Source: Bin80 sp965207565 (lineage in GTDB: Bacteria > Bacteroidota > Rhodothermia > Rhodothermales > Bin80). Taken from it: a DNA stretch of 64,000 bases. The position numbers and the translations under genes were made by a program. Under the pieces are notes generated by a model that worked only from the letters and a program-made list of their open reading frames with translations, was not told the DNA's origin and searched no databases. Where the stretch lies: positions 61,668 through 125,667 of the forward strand of contig CBDBMQ010000006.1 in assembly GCA_965207565.1 (NCBI GenBank), in the 5' to 3' direction. The stretch's first letter is position 1. Each line of letters starts with the position of its first letter. This document shows, piece after piece, positions 8,971 to 17,761 of the stretch.

Positions 8971-10833
8971 ATGACAAAACACTTTGCACTTTTCATCCTC
9001 GTAGCCACCCTGCCATTTGCCGCAGCCAGCGCCCAAGTAACAGATTCTACGATTACACTCCCTCAACTCACGGTAACCGCTGCTCGCATACCCATAAACA
9101 TCATGGATGCACCCGTCCGGACACAAATTCTGGATCGACGTATGCTTGAGGAGTCCGCAGCGCCTACGGTGGCAAATCTCCTGGGATCACGTACCACCTT
9201 GTATGTTCGCAGCTATGGAGGTGTCCTGTCTTCACTATCCCAGCGAGGCAGCACCGCCTCGCAGGTTCTAGTGCTCCTTGACGGTAACCCTATTGTAAAT
9301 CCTACCGCAGGACAATTGGATCTGTCACTGCTTCCACTTGTACTGATCAATTCCATTGAGGTGATATCGGGCGCTAGTAGCCCACTCTATGGTTCCAATG
9401 CCGTTGGTGGAGTCATTAATCTCCAAACTGCCTCATCGCTCCCGACGCTCATGTTCCGCGCAGGCACAGGCTCATGGGGACATCGGGATGCTTCAATCTA
9501 TGCTGCAGGAGCTCGGAAATCCGTCTCGGGAATGCTCTCAGTAGATCTCTATCAATCCACCGGGAATTTTCAGTATTTGAATCAGGGAATAACCCCGGAA
9601 CGTTTTGTCTCCCGCGAAGGAGCCGATCAAAATCGGCAATCCATTCTCGGTTCACTGGCATGGAAAAACTCTTCCAGCCAGGTTCGATTCAGCGGTCTGT
9701 ACAGTGATGCAGAACGAGGGATTCCGACCATCAATTCCACTACCCCCGATAGCGCCAGGCAATGGGATGAGAGTATGCGGGTTTGGGCAGATGCAACCCA
9801 TGACTGGCATTGGGGATCTCTACAAGTCAAAACCCAGCTCGAAAACGCGAAACTCCAATACGTCAATCCGCTCTGGCAAATTGATGATACGGGGCGTTAC
9901 CTGGATACCGGCTCCGACTTCTCCCTAAGGTTGACCAGTATCCCTAACCTGGACCTAATCACCGGATTCGCGGCAGGGTACGCAAATGTTCGTCATCCCA
10001 ACCTGGAAGATGATCTACGTGAGTACAGACTTGCCGCATACATGAGTGGAGCACATACATGGAACGCTGTCAAAGTGTATCCTTCCGTACGGCTGGACAA
10101 CTATCAGAAAGATCAAGCGATTTGGGTGTTTACCCCAAGGCTCGGAGTCAATATCGCACTTAATTCCGCCTCCACACTGAACCTGAAGGGTTCTGCGGGG
10201 CGGGCCTTTCGGATGCCCACCTTCAATGACCGATTCTATCAGCCGGGAGGAAACCCCGATCTCCGCCCCGAGAAAGGCTGGTCTTTTGACGTTGGAATGA
10301 TTTGGACCTCGCCAATTGTGCAGGCGGAGCTTACGGCCTTCTCATCTCATATGACGGATCAGGTCGTCTGGCAACCGGTAGAGGGCGAATATTTCTGGTC
10401 CCCCGTGAATATACTTGAGGTGACCAATAGAGGCCTGGAAGTATCGCTCAAACATGAGCATAGGATCAACTCACAACTGAAAATCAACAGCAACGCTCTA
10501 TGGACCAACACCCACTCCGAGGGCACGGGGGAAGCACGTCTGGTCCCCCGTCATCAAATCAAAGCATTTACAGATGTGCAGTGGAGATTTCTCGCATTCC
10601 AGGTTGGTGCACGATATAGCGGTGTCCAGTTGGTCGCTGACGCAACGATGGAGAGTGGAGTCCGTGAGCTGGATCCCATCTTCCTGGCCGATACCCAAAT
10701 TCGCCTCCATTTTCCTCCAGTCACTGTACGCCTTCTGTTTGATAACGTACTTGATAATCACTACGAATTTGTGCCCGCAAATCCTATGGCTCCAAGATCT
10801 GTACGCCTTGATCTGAGTCTGACTCTTCGCTAA
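8971..10833 (+). CDS. btuB: TonB-dependent vitamin B12 (cobalamin) outer-membrane receptor, BtuB-like
   Basis: This 620-residue receptor starts at ATG 8971, which gives a clean signal peptide (MTKHFALFILVATLPFAAASA). A TonB-box-like region (LPQLTVTAARIP), a plug domain at about 45-160 (VANLLGSRTTLYVRSYGG, LLDGNPIVNP, SSPLYGSNAVGGVINL) and a barrel to the C-terminus (VRLDLSLTLR) are visible. The cobalamin riboswitch immediately upstream is the strongest argument that the ligand is B12 rather than iron-siderophore. A B12-type ABC ATPase and a corrinoid adenosyltransferase lie 3.6 and 6.3 kb downstream. Confidence 0.9.
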   Translation: MTKHFALFILVATLPFAAASAQVTDSTITLPQLTVTAARIPINIMDAPVRTQILDRRMLEESAAPTVANLLGSRTTLYVRSYGGVLSSLSQRGSTASQVLVLLDGNPIVNPTAGQLDLSLLPLVLINSIEVISGASSPLYGSNAVGGVINLQTASSLPTLMFRAGTGSWGHRDASIYAAGARKSVSGMLSVDLYQSTGNFQYLNQGITPERFVSREGADQNRQSILGSLAWKNSSSQVRFSGLYSDAERGIPTINSTTPDSARQWDESMRVWADATHDWHWGSLQVKTQLENAKLQYVNPLWQIDDTGRYLDTGSDFSLRLTSIPNLDLITGFAAGYANVRHPNLEDDLREYRLAAYMSGAHTWNAVKVYPSVRLDNYQKDQAIWVFTPRLGVNIALNSASTLNLKGSAGRAFRMPTFNDRFYQPGGNPDLRPEKGWSFDVGMIWTSPIVQAELTAFSSHMTDQVVWQPVEGEYFWSPVNILEVTNRGLEVSLKHEHRINSQLKINSNALWTNTHSEGTGEARLVPRHQIKAFTDVQWRFLAFQVGARYSGVQLVADATMESGVRELDPIFLADTQIRLHFPPVTVRLLFDNVLDNHYEFVPANPMAPRSVRLDLSLTLR

Positions 10834-10900
10834 AATCATACCACAAGAAATAGGCGAATCCATGCCCATTCGCTATCTTGGCACTTGGAAATGATGCTTG

Positions 10901-10936
10901 CTGAGCCCTTGGCGTGCCGATACGTCAGGGGCTCAG
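10901..10936. terminator. Hairpin after btuB
   Basis: The arms CTGAGCCCTTGGCGT (10901-10915) and ACGTCAGGGGCTCAG (10922-10936) form a 15-bp stem with two G-T wobbles and a 6-nt loop. It sits about 70 bp after the btuB stop and before the channel gene. A U-tract is missing, so it may be a transcript end-stabilising hairpin instead of an intrinsic terminator. Confidence 0.5.
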
Positions 10937-11045
10937 TAGGCTGAACATCTGTTCGTGAGTTCACGGCCCTGATAAACCCGATTCAATTGATGATCACATC
11001 ATGGCAGCCTTGAATTTTGGAATTTCCCGTTGATTTTCATCCTGC

Positions 11046-11903
11046 GTGAATATTTTACCCGCCCAACCTTTTGACGCATTCATGAATCAACGAAACGCCT
11101 TGCCGCTTATTGTTCGTGAGCCGCTTGTGCTGACCATCATTTGCATCAACGGGCTTGCTCTTTTCCTGGATGCATTCCCAGGGGTGCATGCACGAGTGGG
11201 ACATGTGATCCAATGGATTGATTTTGGATTTCTTCTCTACTTCCTTGCAGAAATTATCATTAAAGTTCGCTATTGGGGGTCTTTTAGGCAGTATGCTGCA
11301 GATCCATGGAACACCTTTGACTTTGTCATTGTGATCTTGAGCACCCCTGCTGCTTTCAGCCTTTTATTTCCCGTAGGGGCCGAAGACCTGGGGATCATTA
11401 CCATTTTGAGGCTCGCACGGATCCTACGCCTTATCCGACCGCTCCGCCTTGTCCCTGATGGAGATAAGATTTTGCGGGGAGTCATTCGGGCACTGAAGGC
11501 ATCGGTAGGAATCCTGTTGATGCTGGTCTTCCTGAATCTGATCCTTTCCATGGCTGCTACCCTGTTGTTTGGAGAAATTCCCGAAGCAAGAGAATTCTTC
11601 GGCAACCCCTTTTACTCCATGTATTCAATGATCAAAATTTTTACCGTGGAGGGCTGGTACGAAATCCCTGAGATCCTTGCAGAACGAGGGGTGTCTGACG
11701 GCTATATCCTTGGGCTTCGAATCTACGTTGCCTTCGCTGTGCTCATCTGTGGCATTTTTGGTCTGTCAATTGCAAACGCCGTGTTCGTAGACACACTAGT
11801 CGCTGACAATTCCGAAGACCTGGAAGAAAAAGTGGATCGGCTGCATAAAGAATTACAGGAATTCCGAGCGGAGGCAGCACGTTGGGGAAAAAGAGGGGAA
11901 TAA
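11046..11903 (+). CDS. Bacterial voltage-gated cation channel (NavBac-like ion transport protein)
   Basis: A single-domain six-helix channel of 285 residues (273 if ATG 11082 is used instead of GTG 11046). The S4 voltage sensor carries five arginines at every third position (R122, R125, R128, R131, R134). The pore helix/selectivity filter reads TVEGW (200-204), close to the TLESW/TLEGW filters of bacterial sodium channels, with a Glu able to form the four-carboxylate ring. After S6 (about 225-252) an acidic/heptad segment (256-280) matches the C-terminal coiled coil that tetramerises NavBac proteins. It should act in the inner membrane. Na+ over Ca2+ selectivity is inferred from the filter only. 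Confidence 0.87.
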   Translation: MNILPAQPFDAFMNQRNALPLIVREPLVLTIICINGLALFLDAFPGVHARVGHVIQWIDFGFLLYFLAEIIIKVRYWGSFRQYAADPWNTFDFVIVILSTPAAFSLLFPVGAEDLGIITILRLARILRLIRPLRLVPDGDKILRGVIRALKASVGILLMLVFLNLILSMAATLLFGEIPEAREFFGNPFYSMYSMIKIFTVEGWYEIPEILAERGVSDGYILGLRIYVAFAVLICGIFGLSIANAVFVDTLVADNSEDLEEKVDRLHKELQEFRAEAARWGKRGE

Positions 11904-11907
11904 AAAA

Positions 11908-11933
11908 GGGACATCTCTACGGTGAGATGTCCC
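11908..11933 (-). terminator. Rho-independent terminator of the tRNA-Phe/tRNA-Asp transcript
   Basis: A perfect 10-bp stem (GGGACATCTC / GAGATGTCCC) with a 6-nt loop is followed on the minus strand by a run of six T. It lies just after the tRNA-Asp gene, so it ends the minus-strand tRNA transcript, and possibly also slows the convergent channel mRNA. Confidence 0.88.
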
Positions 11934-11939
11934 TCCATG

Positions 11940-12014
11940 CGGTCCGGACGGGACTCGAACCCGCGACCTCTGGCGTGACAGGCCAGCATTCTAACCAAAC
12001 TGAACTACCGGACC
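11940..12014 (-). tRNA. tRNA-Asp (GTC)
   Basis: Reverse complement folds into a full cloverleaf: acceptor GGTCCGG/CCGGACC with discriminator G, anticodon arm CTGGC-CTGTCAC-GCCAG with anticodon GTC, and T-loop GTTCGAGTC. CCA is not encoded. It shares a transcript with tRNA-Phe upstream. Confidence 0.97.
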
Positions 12015-12078
12015 AGCAAAAGTAAAACTACGAGATTCAAGTTACTTGAACAACTATTAACCCGTAATTGTTTTGCAG

Positions 12079-12151
<73 letters not shown>

Positions 12152-12211
12152 GGCAGAGCGCGTAAACCCATTACGAAGGATTCTGGTTTCAGTTGGATAC
12201 CGCTAAAGACT

Positions 12212-13156
12212 ATGAATACACATTTTACTGAGGATCCAACTAAAGCTGCGGCCCATGTACGTGATGGCAAACTGGTTGTTTTCCCAACTGAAACGGTGTA
12301 TGGGCTTGGGGCCAATGCCCTTGATCAAGACGCGGTTGCACAGATCTATCAGGCAAAAAGACGTCCTGCGTCCAACCCGCTTATTGTTCATATAGGATCG
12401 CTTGCAGATATTCCGCGCGTTGTATCTGAGGTAACATCACTCGCAGAAAAACTGATGGAAGCATTTTTTCCTGGAGCCTTGACTCTCATTCTTCCCCGAC
12501 ATTCCTCCCTTCCCAAGATTGTTTCCGGTGGCTTGGATACTGTTGCAATCCGAATGCCTGCTTTGCCAATAGCCAGAGAATTTTTAGAATCTGCCCGCAT
12601 TCCGGTTGCTGCACCTTCTGCAAACATCAGTGGCCGCCCCAGTGCCACGACATGGCAATCTGCTGCAGAAGACCTGAATCACCGTGTCCACTGTATCCTG
12701 TGTGGCCCGCCGGCAACCGTAGGCCTTGAATCAACCGTTGTTGACTGCACTGGAACCCTCCCCATGCTCCTGCGACCAGGCGCAATCAGTGTGGAAACAC
12801 TACGTACTGTCATTCCAGAATTTTCAACCGATACCCCCAAAATATTTCGCAGTCCAGGTATGCACTACCACCACTATACACCTGCTGCAAAAATTCAAAT
12901 TGTAACTCATCCTAGGGAGATAAATCCCGGCAATCACACAGGATACATTGGCCTTGAGTCACCGCCTTCAGATATGCAATTCAAGAAATGCCTGATCCCC
13001 AATCATATGGAAGAGTACGGTCATTGCCTTTTTGAGTTTTTCAGGGACTGTGACCGCTCAGGGATCATTATGATTTACTGCCAGAAGGTCCCCGATTCCG
13101 GGCTTGGACATGCGTTGATGGATCGTCTCGTACGCGCAGCTAAATCGTCCAAGTAA
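12212..13156 (+). CDS. L-threonylcarbamoyladenylate synthase (Sua5/YwlC type)
   Basis: The protein makes threonylcarbamoyl-AMP from threonine, bicarbonate and ATP, the first step of t6A37 modification of ANN-decoding tRNAs. This 314-residue protein has the YrdC domain (about 8-195) with PTETVYGLGANA (25-36), KRRPASNPL (49-57) and PSANISGRPS (135-144). It also has the extra C-terminal Sua5 domain, introduced by the linker motif SPGMHYHHYTP. I chose ATG 12212 because longer frames would run into the divergent tRNA-Phe gene. It overlaps the convergent PAP2 gene by 17 bp. Confidence 0.93.
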   Translation: MNTHFTEDPTKAAAHVRDGKLVVFPTETVYGLGANALDQDAVAQIYQAKRRPASNPLIVHIGSLADIPRVVSEVTSLAEKLMEAFFPGALTLILPRHSSLPKIVSGGLDTVAIRMPALPIAREFLESARIPVAAPSANISGRPSATTWQSAAEDLNHRVHCILCGPPATVGLESTVVDCTGTLPMLLRPGAISVETLRTVIPEFSTDTPKIFRSPGMHYHHYTPAAKIQIVTHPREINPGNHTGYIGLESPPSDMQFKKCLIPNHMEEYGHCLFEFFRDCDRSGIIMIYCQKVPDSGLGHALMDRLVRAAKSSK

Positions 13157-13907
13157 GGGAGATCCTGTTTGCATTCAATCCCAATTGTGGTCCGCCCGTC
13201 AAGCGCTGATGCCTTCGTGAGAGCAGATACCCCGTCCCAAATCCAATCAGTGCCCCTCCCACTACATCGCTGAACCAATGATACTCATCCGCCATCCTCA
13301 CCGCTGCAGTCCCTACCCCCAAAGCAAAGAGGACTCCTGATGCAATACCAGGATAGTATAAAACCCATGGGGTCGTAAAAGCAAAAACGGTTGTAGCATG
13401 CCCAGATGGAAAGGAACGATCTCCACCGAAGGGCTTAAGCGAATTGGGGCCCAAATCAGCATGTGGTCTGGCACGTCCAACCACAAGTTTAAGGGCATTT
13501 GTTAACAGGTTTGCCAGAACGATTGACTCCAGAGAGGTGAACGCAGCATCCTGGAAATAGATATCGCTACTGGTCAAGGATCCTATAAATAGGATCGCTG
13601 CCATAGGACGGATAATATTGGCATTGCCTACTTCGTGCAATACCCTGCGCACGCGCGGTGCCGTCGAATTAGCAAACTTTTCCGCCTCGCTCGAAAGCGT
13701 GCGATCAAAATGTGACACCGCCAAAATACCACCCGCAGCAACTCCGAGTGTCAGTCCCGACCGCAGTGTTAGCGTCGCCTGTGGAACCGCAGCTATATCT
13801 CCAGCTGTCCAGCGTATAAATCTCAGCGGATCTGCTGACTGCGCTTCAACAGTACAAACTACGACCATGCAGATCAATCCCGAAAGAATGCTCCGTCGCT
13901 TCATCAC
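13140..13907 (-). CDS. PAP2-family membrane phosphatase
   Basis: This 255-residue protein begins with a signal-like segment and carries the three PAP2 motifs: K140...RP (KLVVGRARP), PSGH (167-170) and R204-x5-H210-x3-D214. This is the catalytic set of the phosphatidic acid phosphatase/bromoperoxidase superfamily. Several hydrophobic segments flank the motifs, so it is probably an envelope enzyme acting on a lipid phosphate such as undecaprenyl pyrophosphate or phosphatidylglycerophosphate. The substrate cannot be told from sequence. A lipoprotein gene lies 6 bp upstream on the same strand, so the two are probably co-transcribed. Confidence 0.9.
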   Translation of the reverse strand: MMKRRSILSGLICMVVVCTVEAQSADPLRFIRWTAGDIAAVPQATLTLRSGLTLGVAAGGILAVSHFDRTLSSEAEKFANSTAPRVRRVLHEVGNANIIRPMAAILFIGSLTSSDIYFQDAAFTSLESIVLANLLTNALKLVVGRARPHADLGPNSLKPFGGDRSFPSGHATTVFAFTTPWVLYYPGIASGVLFALGVGTAAVRMADEYHWFSDVVGGALIGFGTGYLLSRRHQRLTGGPQLGLNANRISLTWTI

Positions 13908-13913
13908 CGGTCA

Positions 13914-14405
13914 TTACCCATTTATGTGTACATCTCCATACGATACCAGCCTACCCCGGGTATCTACAATAAATACCCTGACCAGCCCTTTGAGGCCCAA
14001 TACACTCGGCATAAATCGAAAAACATAGGCCCCGGTTTCACTGGCATTCGGGATACTGTCTAATCTGCGTGGGATTCCATTACTATCATAACTGGTGACT
14101 TCTAGGCCTCCCTGAACGGAATTGGATAACCGAATGCGGACTGGAATTGCAACAAATCCCCCTGGTGGAACCGGATTGGGAAAAGCCGGATCTATAACGA
14201 TACGCCCACTATAAACCGGAGAGATCCGCCAGTCATCATCATCTTTGGATTGGATGGCCCCATTTTCACCTGTCTGTGTAAATCCCACCGGATCTGAAAA
14301 TGCTTCGTTCTCAAATGTATCCTGATCCTCCCCGGCATCACAGGCACCGAGTCCCCATATCATCGTTAACGCCAGTACAATCCGAAAAGTCATCATCAAC
14401 CTCAT
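13914..14405 (-). CDS. Predicted lipoprotein of unknown function
   Basis: A 163-residue protein with a lipoprotein signal peptide (lipobox LGAC, Cys at about residue 22), so it is expected to be lipidated and placed in the envelope. The second half (PVYSGRIVIDPAFPNPV, GAYVFRFMPSVLGLKGLVRVFIVD) looks like an immunoglobulin-like beta-sandwich related to FlgD/type IX sorting-like domains, which is tentative. It is co-oriented with the PAP2 gene and starts 8 bp from the divergent ABC ATPase gene. Confidence 0.7.
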   Translation of the reverse strand: MRLMMTFRIVLALTMIWGLGACDAGEDQDTFENEAFSDPVGFTQTGENGAIQSKDDDDWRISPVYSGRIVIDPAFPNPVPPGGFVAIPVRIRLSNSVQGGLEVTSYDSNGIPRRLDSIPNASETGAYVFRFMPSVLGLKGLVRVFIVDTRGRLVSYGDVHING

Positions 14406-14413
14406 CCCGATCC

Positions 14414-15237
14414 GTGACGGTTACGCAAACAAACAACAATGTTCCTAGCCCTCCAGCGGTCCCATTGCTGACCGTTAGTGATTTGAGTATTCAGCTTCTG
14501 GGGACCCCGATTGTTCATTCTCTTCAATTTAATCTGTATCCAGGAACGATTACTGGGCTCGTTGGACCAAATGGCTGCGGAAAGACAACACTACTTCGTA
14601 CAATCTGTGGCTATTTACCGTACTCGGGATCAATCCTGCTTGAGGAAAAAGAAGTTAGCAAATGGTCTAGGCGGGAACTGGCACGTAAAGTATCCTTTGT
14701 CCGACAAGCCCCTACGCTTTCTTTTGATTTTACGGTGGAAGAACTCGTCCTACTAGGATTATTACCGCACAAAACGCTCTTGGAAGGAGCCTCTCGTCAA
14801 GATCAGGAGTCCCTGAACGGAGTGCTTGAACAGATCGGACTCTCGAGTTTTTCGAAACGATCTGTCCAATCACTTAGCGGCGGGGAACGCCAGCGCGCGT
14901 ATTTGGCACAAGCGATCCTACAGGATTCTGCACTGCTCCTGCTTGACGAGCCCACTGCTCACCTGGATATAAGCCATCAGTACCAGTTCCTTGAATTATT
15001 GAAAGACTTGGCCAATAAAGGAAAAACCATTCTTGCTGTCTTCCATGACCTTGAACTTGCAGCAAAATTTTCTGACCGCCTACTAGTATTACACGAAGGG
15101 CACCAAGTTGGTCACGGTAGCCCGCAAATATTTTGAATGATAAATTGCTCGCCAACGTATTCAAAATGTGCGCCAGTGTCGGGACAAACCAGAACGGAGA
15201 ACACAAAATCACCTATATATCTTCCCTGAAATCCTAA
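14414..15237 (+). CDS. ABC transporter ATP-binding protein, FecE/BtuD type (frameshift near C-terminus)
   Basis: The ATPase carries Walker A GPNGCGKTT (51-59), the Q-loop (VRQAP, Q98), signature LSGGE (154-158), Walker B LLLLDEP (174-180) and the switch His (H211), in the arrangement typical of iron-siderophore/B12 importers. The start is taken as GTG 14414; a longer frame would cross the divergent lipoprotein gene. As written the frame stops at 15136. Adding one T to the T-run 15131-15134 extends it to TAA 15235-15237 and restores the helical tail expected for FecE (NDKLLANVFKM). No permease or binding-protein gene is visible in the window, so a B12 role rests on the nearby btuB and adenosyltransferase genes. 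Confidence 0.82.
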
Positions 15238-15302
15238 CTTCTTGGAATCGCGAAAATGACGTATCTTGAGAACCGCGGAGCTTTAACCACCTACCCCACC
15301 AT

Positions 15303-15324
15303 GTAGGCAAATGTATTTACCTAC
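15303..15324. promoter_or_regulatory. Operator-like palindrome upstream of the restriction-modification genes
   Basis: A 22-bp near-perfect palindrome, GTAGG-n-AAAT-nn-ATTT-n-CCTAC, lies about 200 bp before the methyltransferase gene. Many R-M systems have such operators, but no controller gene is seen here. Confidence 0.3.
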
Positions 15325-15526
15325 GCGCGATGTGTCATCTGACAGTGGTATATGTAGTTGTGGATGTATCAAACCCAGTAAAAATGGACGACCTTCCTAC
15401 GCAACCTTGATGCAGTAACGATGCAACCGACAATACAACCATCAAAACCTTCTACTGAGGGAAGCCGTTCGGCAAGCTGGAAATTCAACATCCTTTGCAG
15501 TTAACAAGCTATATGTCTCTGACTGC

Positions 15527-16269
15527 GTGGAGTTTATGCAGAGGATGGAGGCAAATAGTGTCGACTTAACCATTACCTCTCCGCCCTATGATGACTTGCG
15601 AAACTACGACGGCTATTCATTTGATTTTGAAGCTGTTGCGGAAGGACTCTTTCGCGTGACGAAAAAGGGCGGGGTTGTTGTTTGGGTGGTGGGAGATCGA
15701 ATCAAAAAAGGACGTACACTGTCTAGTTTCAGGCAAGCAATTTATTTCCAGGAAATAGGGTTCTACGTTCATGATGTAATGATTTACCGAAAGAAGAATA
15801 CGCCATTTATGCGGAAAAATGCATACACAAATTGCTATGAATTCATGTTTGTGCTGAGTAAGGGCAGTCCCAAAACATTCAACCCTATAAGAGAGCCCAC
15901 TATCCGCAGTGGCATGGAGATGTTGGTTACCAACAAGGGGGCCGATGCGGTGAACAACAAAGTGCTCAAAGAACTCAAAAAAGAAAAAACACAAACAAAT
16001 ATTTGGTCATACGCTGTTGGGTTGCATGGTACAACCTCGGATAGGATTGCATTTAAACATCCTGCTGTATTCCCGAAGCACTTGCATCTGATCATATCGA
16101 ATCATGGTCAAATGAGGGAGATTTGGTTTTTGACCCAATGTGTGGATCAGGGACAACTTGTAAAATGGCTTTACTCAAAAAGCGGCAATACATCGGTGTT
16201 GACATTTCTGAGGAGTACATAAAAATTGCTAAGGAACGTATAAGGCAACACACCAATGTCATTACCTAA
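15527..16269 (+). CDS. Type II DNA methyltransferase, SPPY (N4-cytosine/beta-class) type, frameshifted
   Basis: Motif IV TSPPYDD (17-23) occurs near the N-terminus and the SAM-binding motif DPMCGSGTT near the C-terminus. This is the circularly permuted beta-class order, and SPPY is usual for N4-cytosine enzymes. The second half is out of frame: one missing G around 16083-16085 restores SNEGDLVFDPMCGSGTT and a final stop at 16267-16269. The start is unclear. In-frame GTG 15527 is the first start codon, but homologous-looking residues (NKLYVSDCVEF) begin at about 15503, so another small error upstream is likely. It overlaps the HNH nuclease gene by 14 bp, as expected for a restriction-modification pair. 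Confidence 0.82.
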
Positions 16270-16834
16270 CTGGGGCATTTTTCCATATGGGGAAGGGGTT
16301 AGGGAAGAGAGAACACGATCTTTTTCAAAAAATTCAGTTGGGATTGTAACGTGGACAAGTCAAGGCATAGCCAGAGTTTGGCTCATTGGCATCAATCAAG
16401 AATGGGACATTCCTGTTGAAGAAATAGAACAAATAAATGTTTTCGAAACAGGTGATAAATTTGATCGGAAGATTTGCAACATTTGCCACCGTTTGTTGCC
16501 GATAGAGCATTTTGCACAAAACCAACGCAATAAACATGGAATCATACGGCGCCCTAGTTGCAACAGATGTCGAACGGACATAGACAAACGTGCACCCAAG
16601 AGTAGTCAAGCTAAACAGAAAGAGAAAGAACGACCGAAGAAAGGGGCTCCATTTCAATGTCCCATATGCCAGAAGCGATCAATTGTAGGCGTAACTGCAA
16701 GAATTGTAGCCGACCATGATCACTATACCGGCAATATCCGAGACTTTATCTGTGACAGTTGTAATACCGGATTAGGTCAATTCAAAAATGGGGGGAATCT
16801 GTTGAAAGACGCACTGCACTATCTTGAAGAGTGA
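16256..16834 (+). CDS. HNH (beta-beta-alpha-Me) restriction endonuclease, endonuclease VII/Hpy99I-like
   Basis: A 192-residue protein with two four-cysteine zinc sites: C74/C77/C102/C105 and C135/C138/C166/C169. Between the halves of the second site is the catalytic DHDH motif (153-156), and N170 closes the metal-finger fold, followed by GLGQFKN as in T4/T7-type endonuclease VII-like enzymes. Length and double zinc layout recall Hpy99I. The gene overlaps the methyltransferase gene, so it should be the cognate restriction enzyme, cutting foreign DNA that lacks the methyl mark. The target sequence cannot be derived from the protein here. Confidence 0.82.
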   Translation: MSLPNWGIFPYGEGVREERTRSFSKNSVGIVTWTSQGIARVWLIGINQEWDIPVEEIEQINVFETGDKFDRKICNICHRLLPIEHFAQNQRNKHGIIRRPSCNRCRTDIDKRAPKSSQAKQKEKERPKKGAPFQCPICQKRSIVGVTARIVADHDHYTGNIRDFICDSCNTGLGQFKNGGNLLKDALHYLEE

Positions 16835-16917
16835 GATACCCTAGAGCATAGAACATGTGACCATCAAATGTCTCGGAGCGCGCCAAAATTTGACTACATC
16901 AGTAGGTATCCGTCTCC

Positions 16918-17169
16918 GTGGAGCATACGCACATGGGGATAACTGTAAGTTTGATGGGAAGAACCATTGACATCGGTACTGGCGAGTACTGGACAGTCAA
17001 ATCTCTGGAAGACTGCAAAGCACACAGGGCCACACATGATTACTGCGATGTCTGCTTTGATCAAGGCATTACAACCCCTGCATACGCGGTGATTGGGGCC
17101 AAAATGGTGACTGTTTTATGTGAATCCTGCCTAGATGGGCTCCGGGTCATTGTTAATACTCACTCATGA
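16918..17169 (+). CDS. Small zinc-ribbon-like protein coupled to the adenosyltransferase
   Basis: An 83-codon frame (GTG 16918; ATG 16933 would give 78 residues) with two CxxC pairs (CDVC, CESC) about 25 residues apart, which could form a zinc ribbon. Its stop overlaps the next start codon (ATGA at 17166-17169), which argues that it is a real, translationally coupled gene. I do not recognise a family. A role in metal or nucleic acid binding is only suggested by the cysteines. Confidence 0.5.
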   Translation: MEHTHMGITVSLMGRTIDIGTGEYWTVKSLEDCKAHRATHDYCDVCFDQGITTPAYAVIGAKMVTVLCESCLDGLRVIVNTHS

Positions 17170-17711
17170 AAATATATACACGTACTGGAGACGACGGCAC
17201 CACCGGGCTTTTTGGTGGAGGTCGTGTGCCGAAATATCATCCACGCGTTCAGGCCATGGGTGCAGTGGATGAAATCAATGCTGCTCTGGGGATTGTCTGT
17301 ACAGCATTGCCCGCTCAAGCGGAATCCATGCGATCATTCATCGTGCATCTTCAGCATGAATTGTTTACCCTTGGTGCAGATCTCGCAACACCTGCCGACT
17401 CACGGGCGACGGTTCCGCGCATTGAGCAGGAACATGTCCAAGCCCTTGAAAAAGCAATTGACGACTGGGAAGCCAAACTAGAACGTCTCCAGTTCTTTAT
17501 TCTGCCAGGTGGTACCCAAGCGGCTTCCATGTTGCACCTGGCGCGTGCGATATGTCGGCGTGCAGAGCGTTCCCTTTCAGAACATTTGGATACTATCTCA
17601 CCAAATCCGTACGTTCTTCAGTATCTTAATCGATTATCTGATCTACTTTTTGTGCTCGCCCGGCGGGCGAACCATGATTCAGGTACTCCTGATATAAGAT
17701 GGATTCAATGA
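17166..17711 (+). CDS. Corrinoid ATP:cob(I)alamin adenosyltransferase, PduO type
   Basis: This 181-residue cytosolic enzyme transfers adenosyl from ATP to cob(I)alamin, giving adenosylcobalamin. The N-terminal ATP site is intact (TRTGDDGTTGLFGGGRV, 5-21), then AVDEINA (33-39), the helix with RRAER (131-135) and NRLSD (155-159), all hallmark positions of the PduO/CobO-like trimer family. Length is normal for the family. Together with BtuB and the ABC ATPase it completes a local B12 uptake and activation set. Confidence 0.94.
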   Translation: MKIYTRTGDDGTTGLFGGGRVPKYHPRVQAMGAVDEINAALGIVCTALPAQAESMRSFIVHLQHELFTLGADLATPADSRATVPRIEQEHVQALEKAIDDWEAKLERLQFFILPGGTQAASMLHLARAICRRAERSLSEHLDTISPNPYVLQYLNRLSDLLFVLARRANHDSGTPDIRWIQ

Positions 17712-17761
17712 GTAATCGCAATCGGCACATAGCAAGAAAGCGGACTTAACCTCAGCATAGG

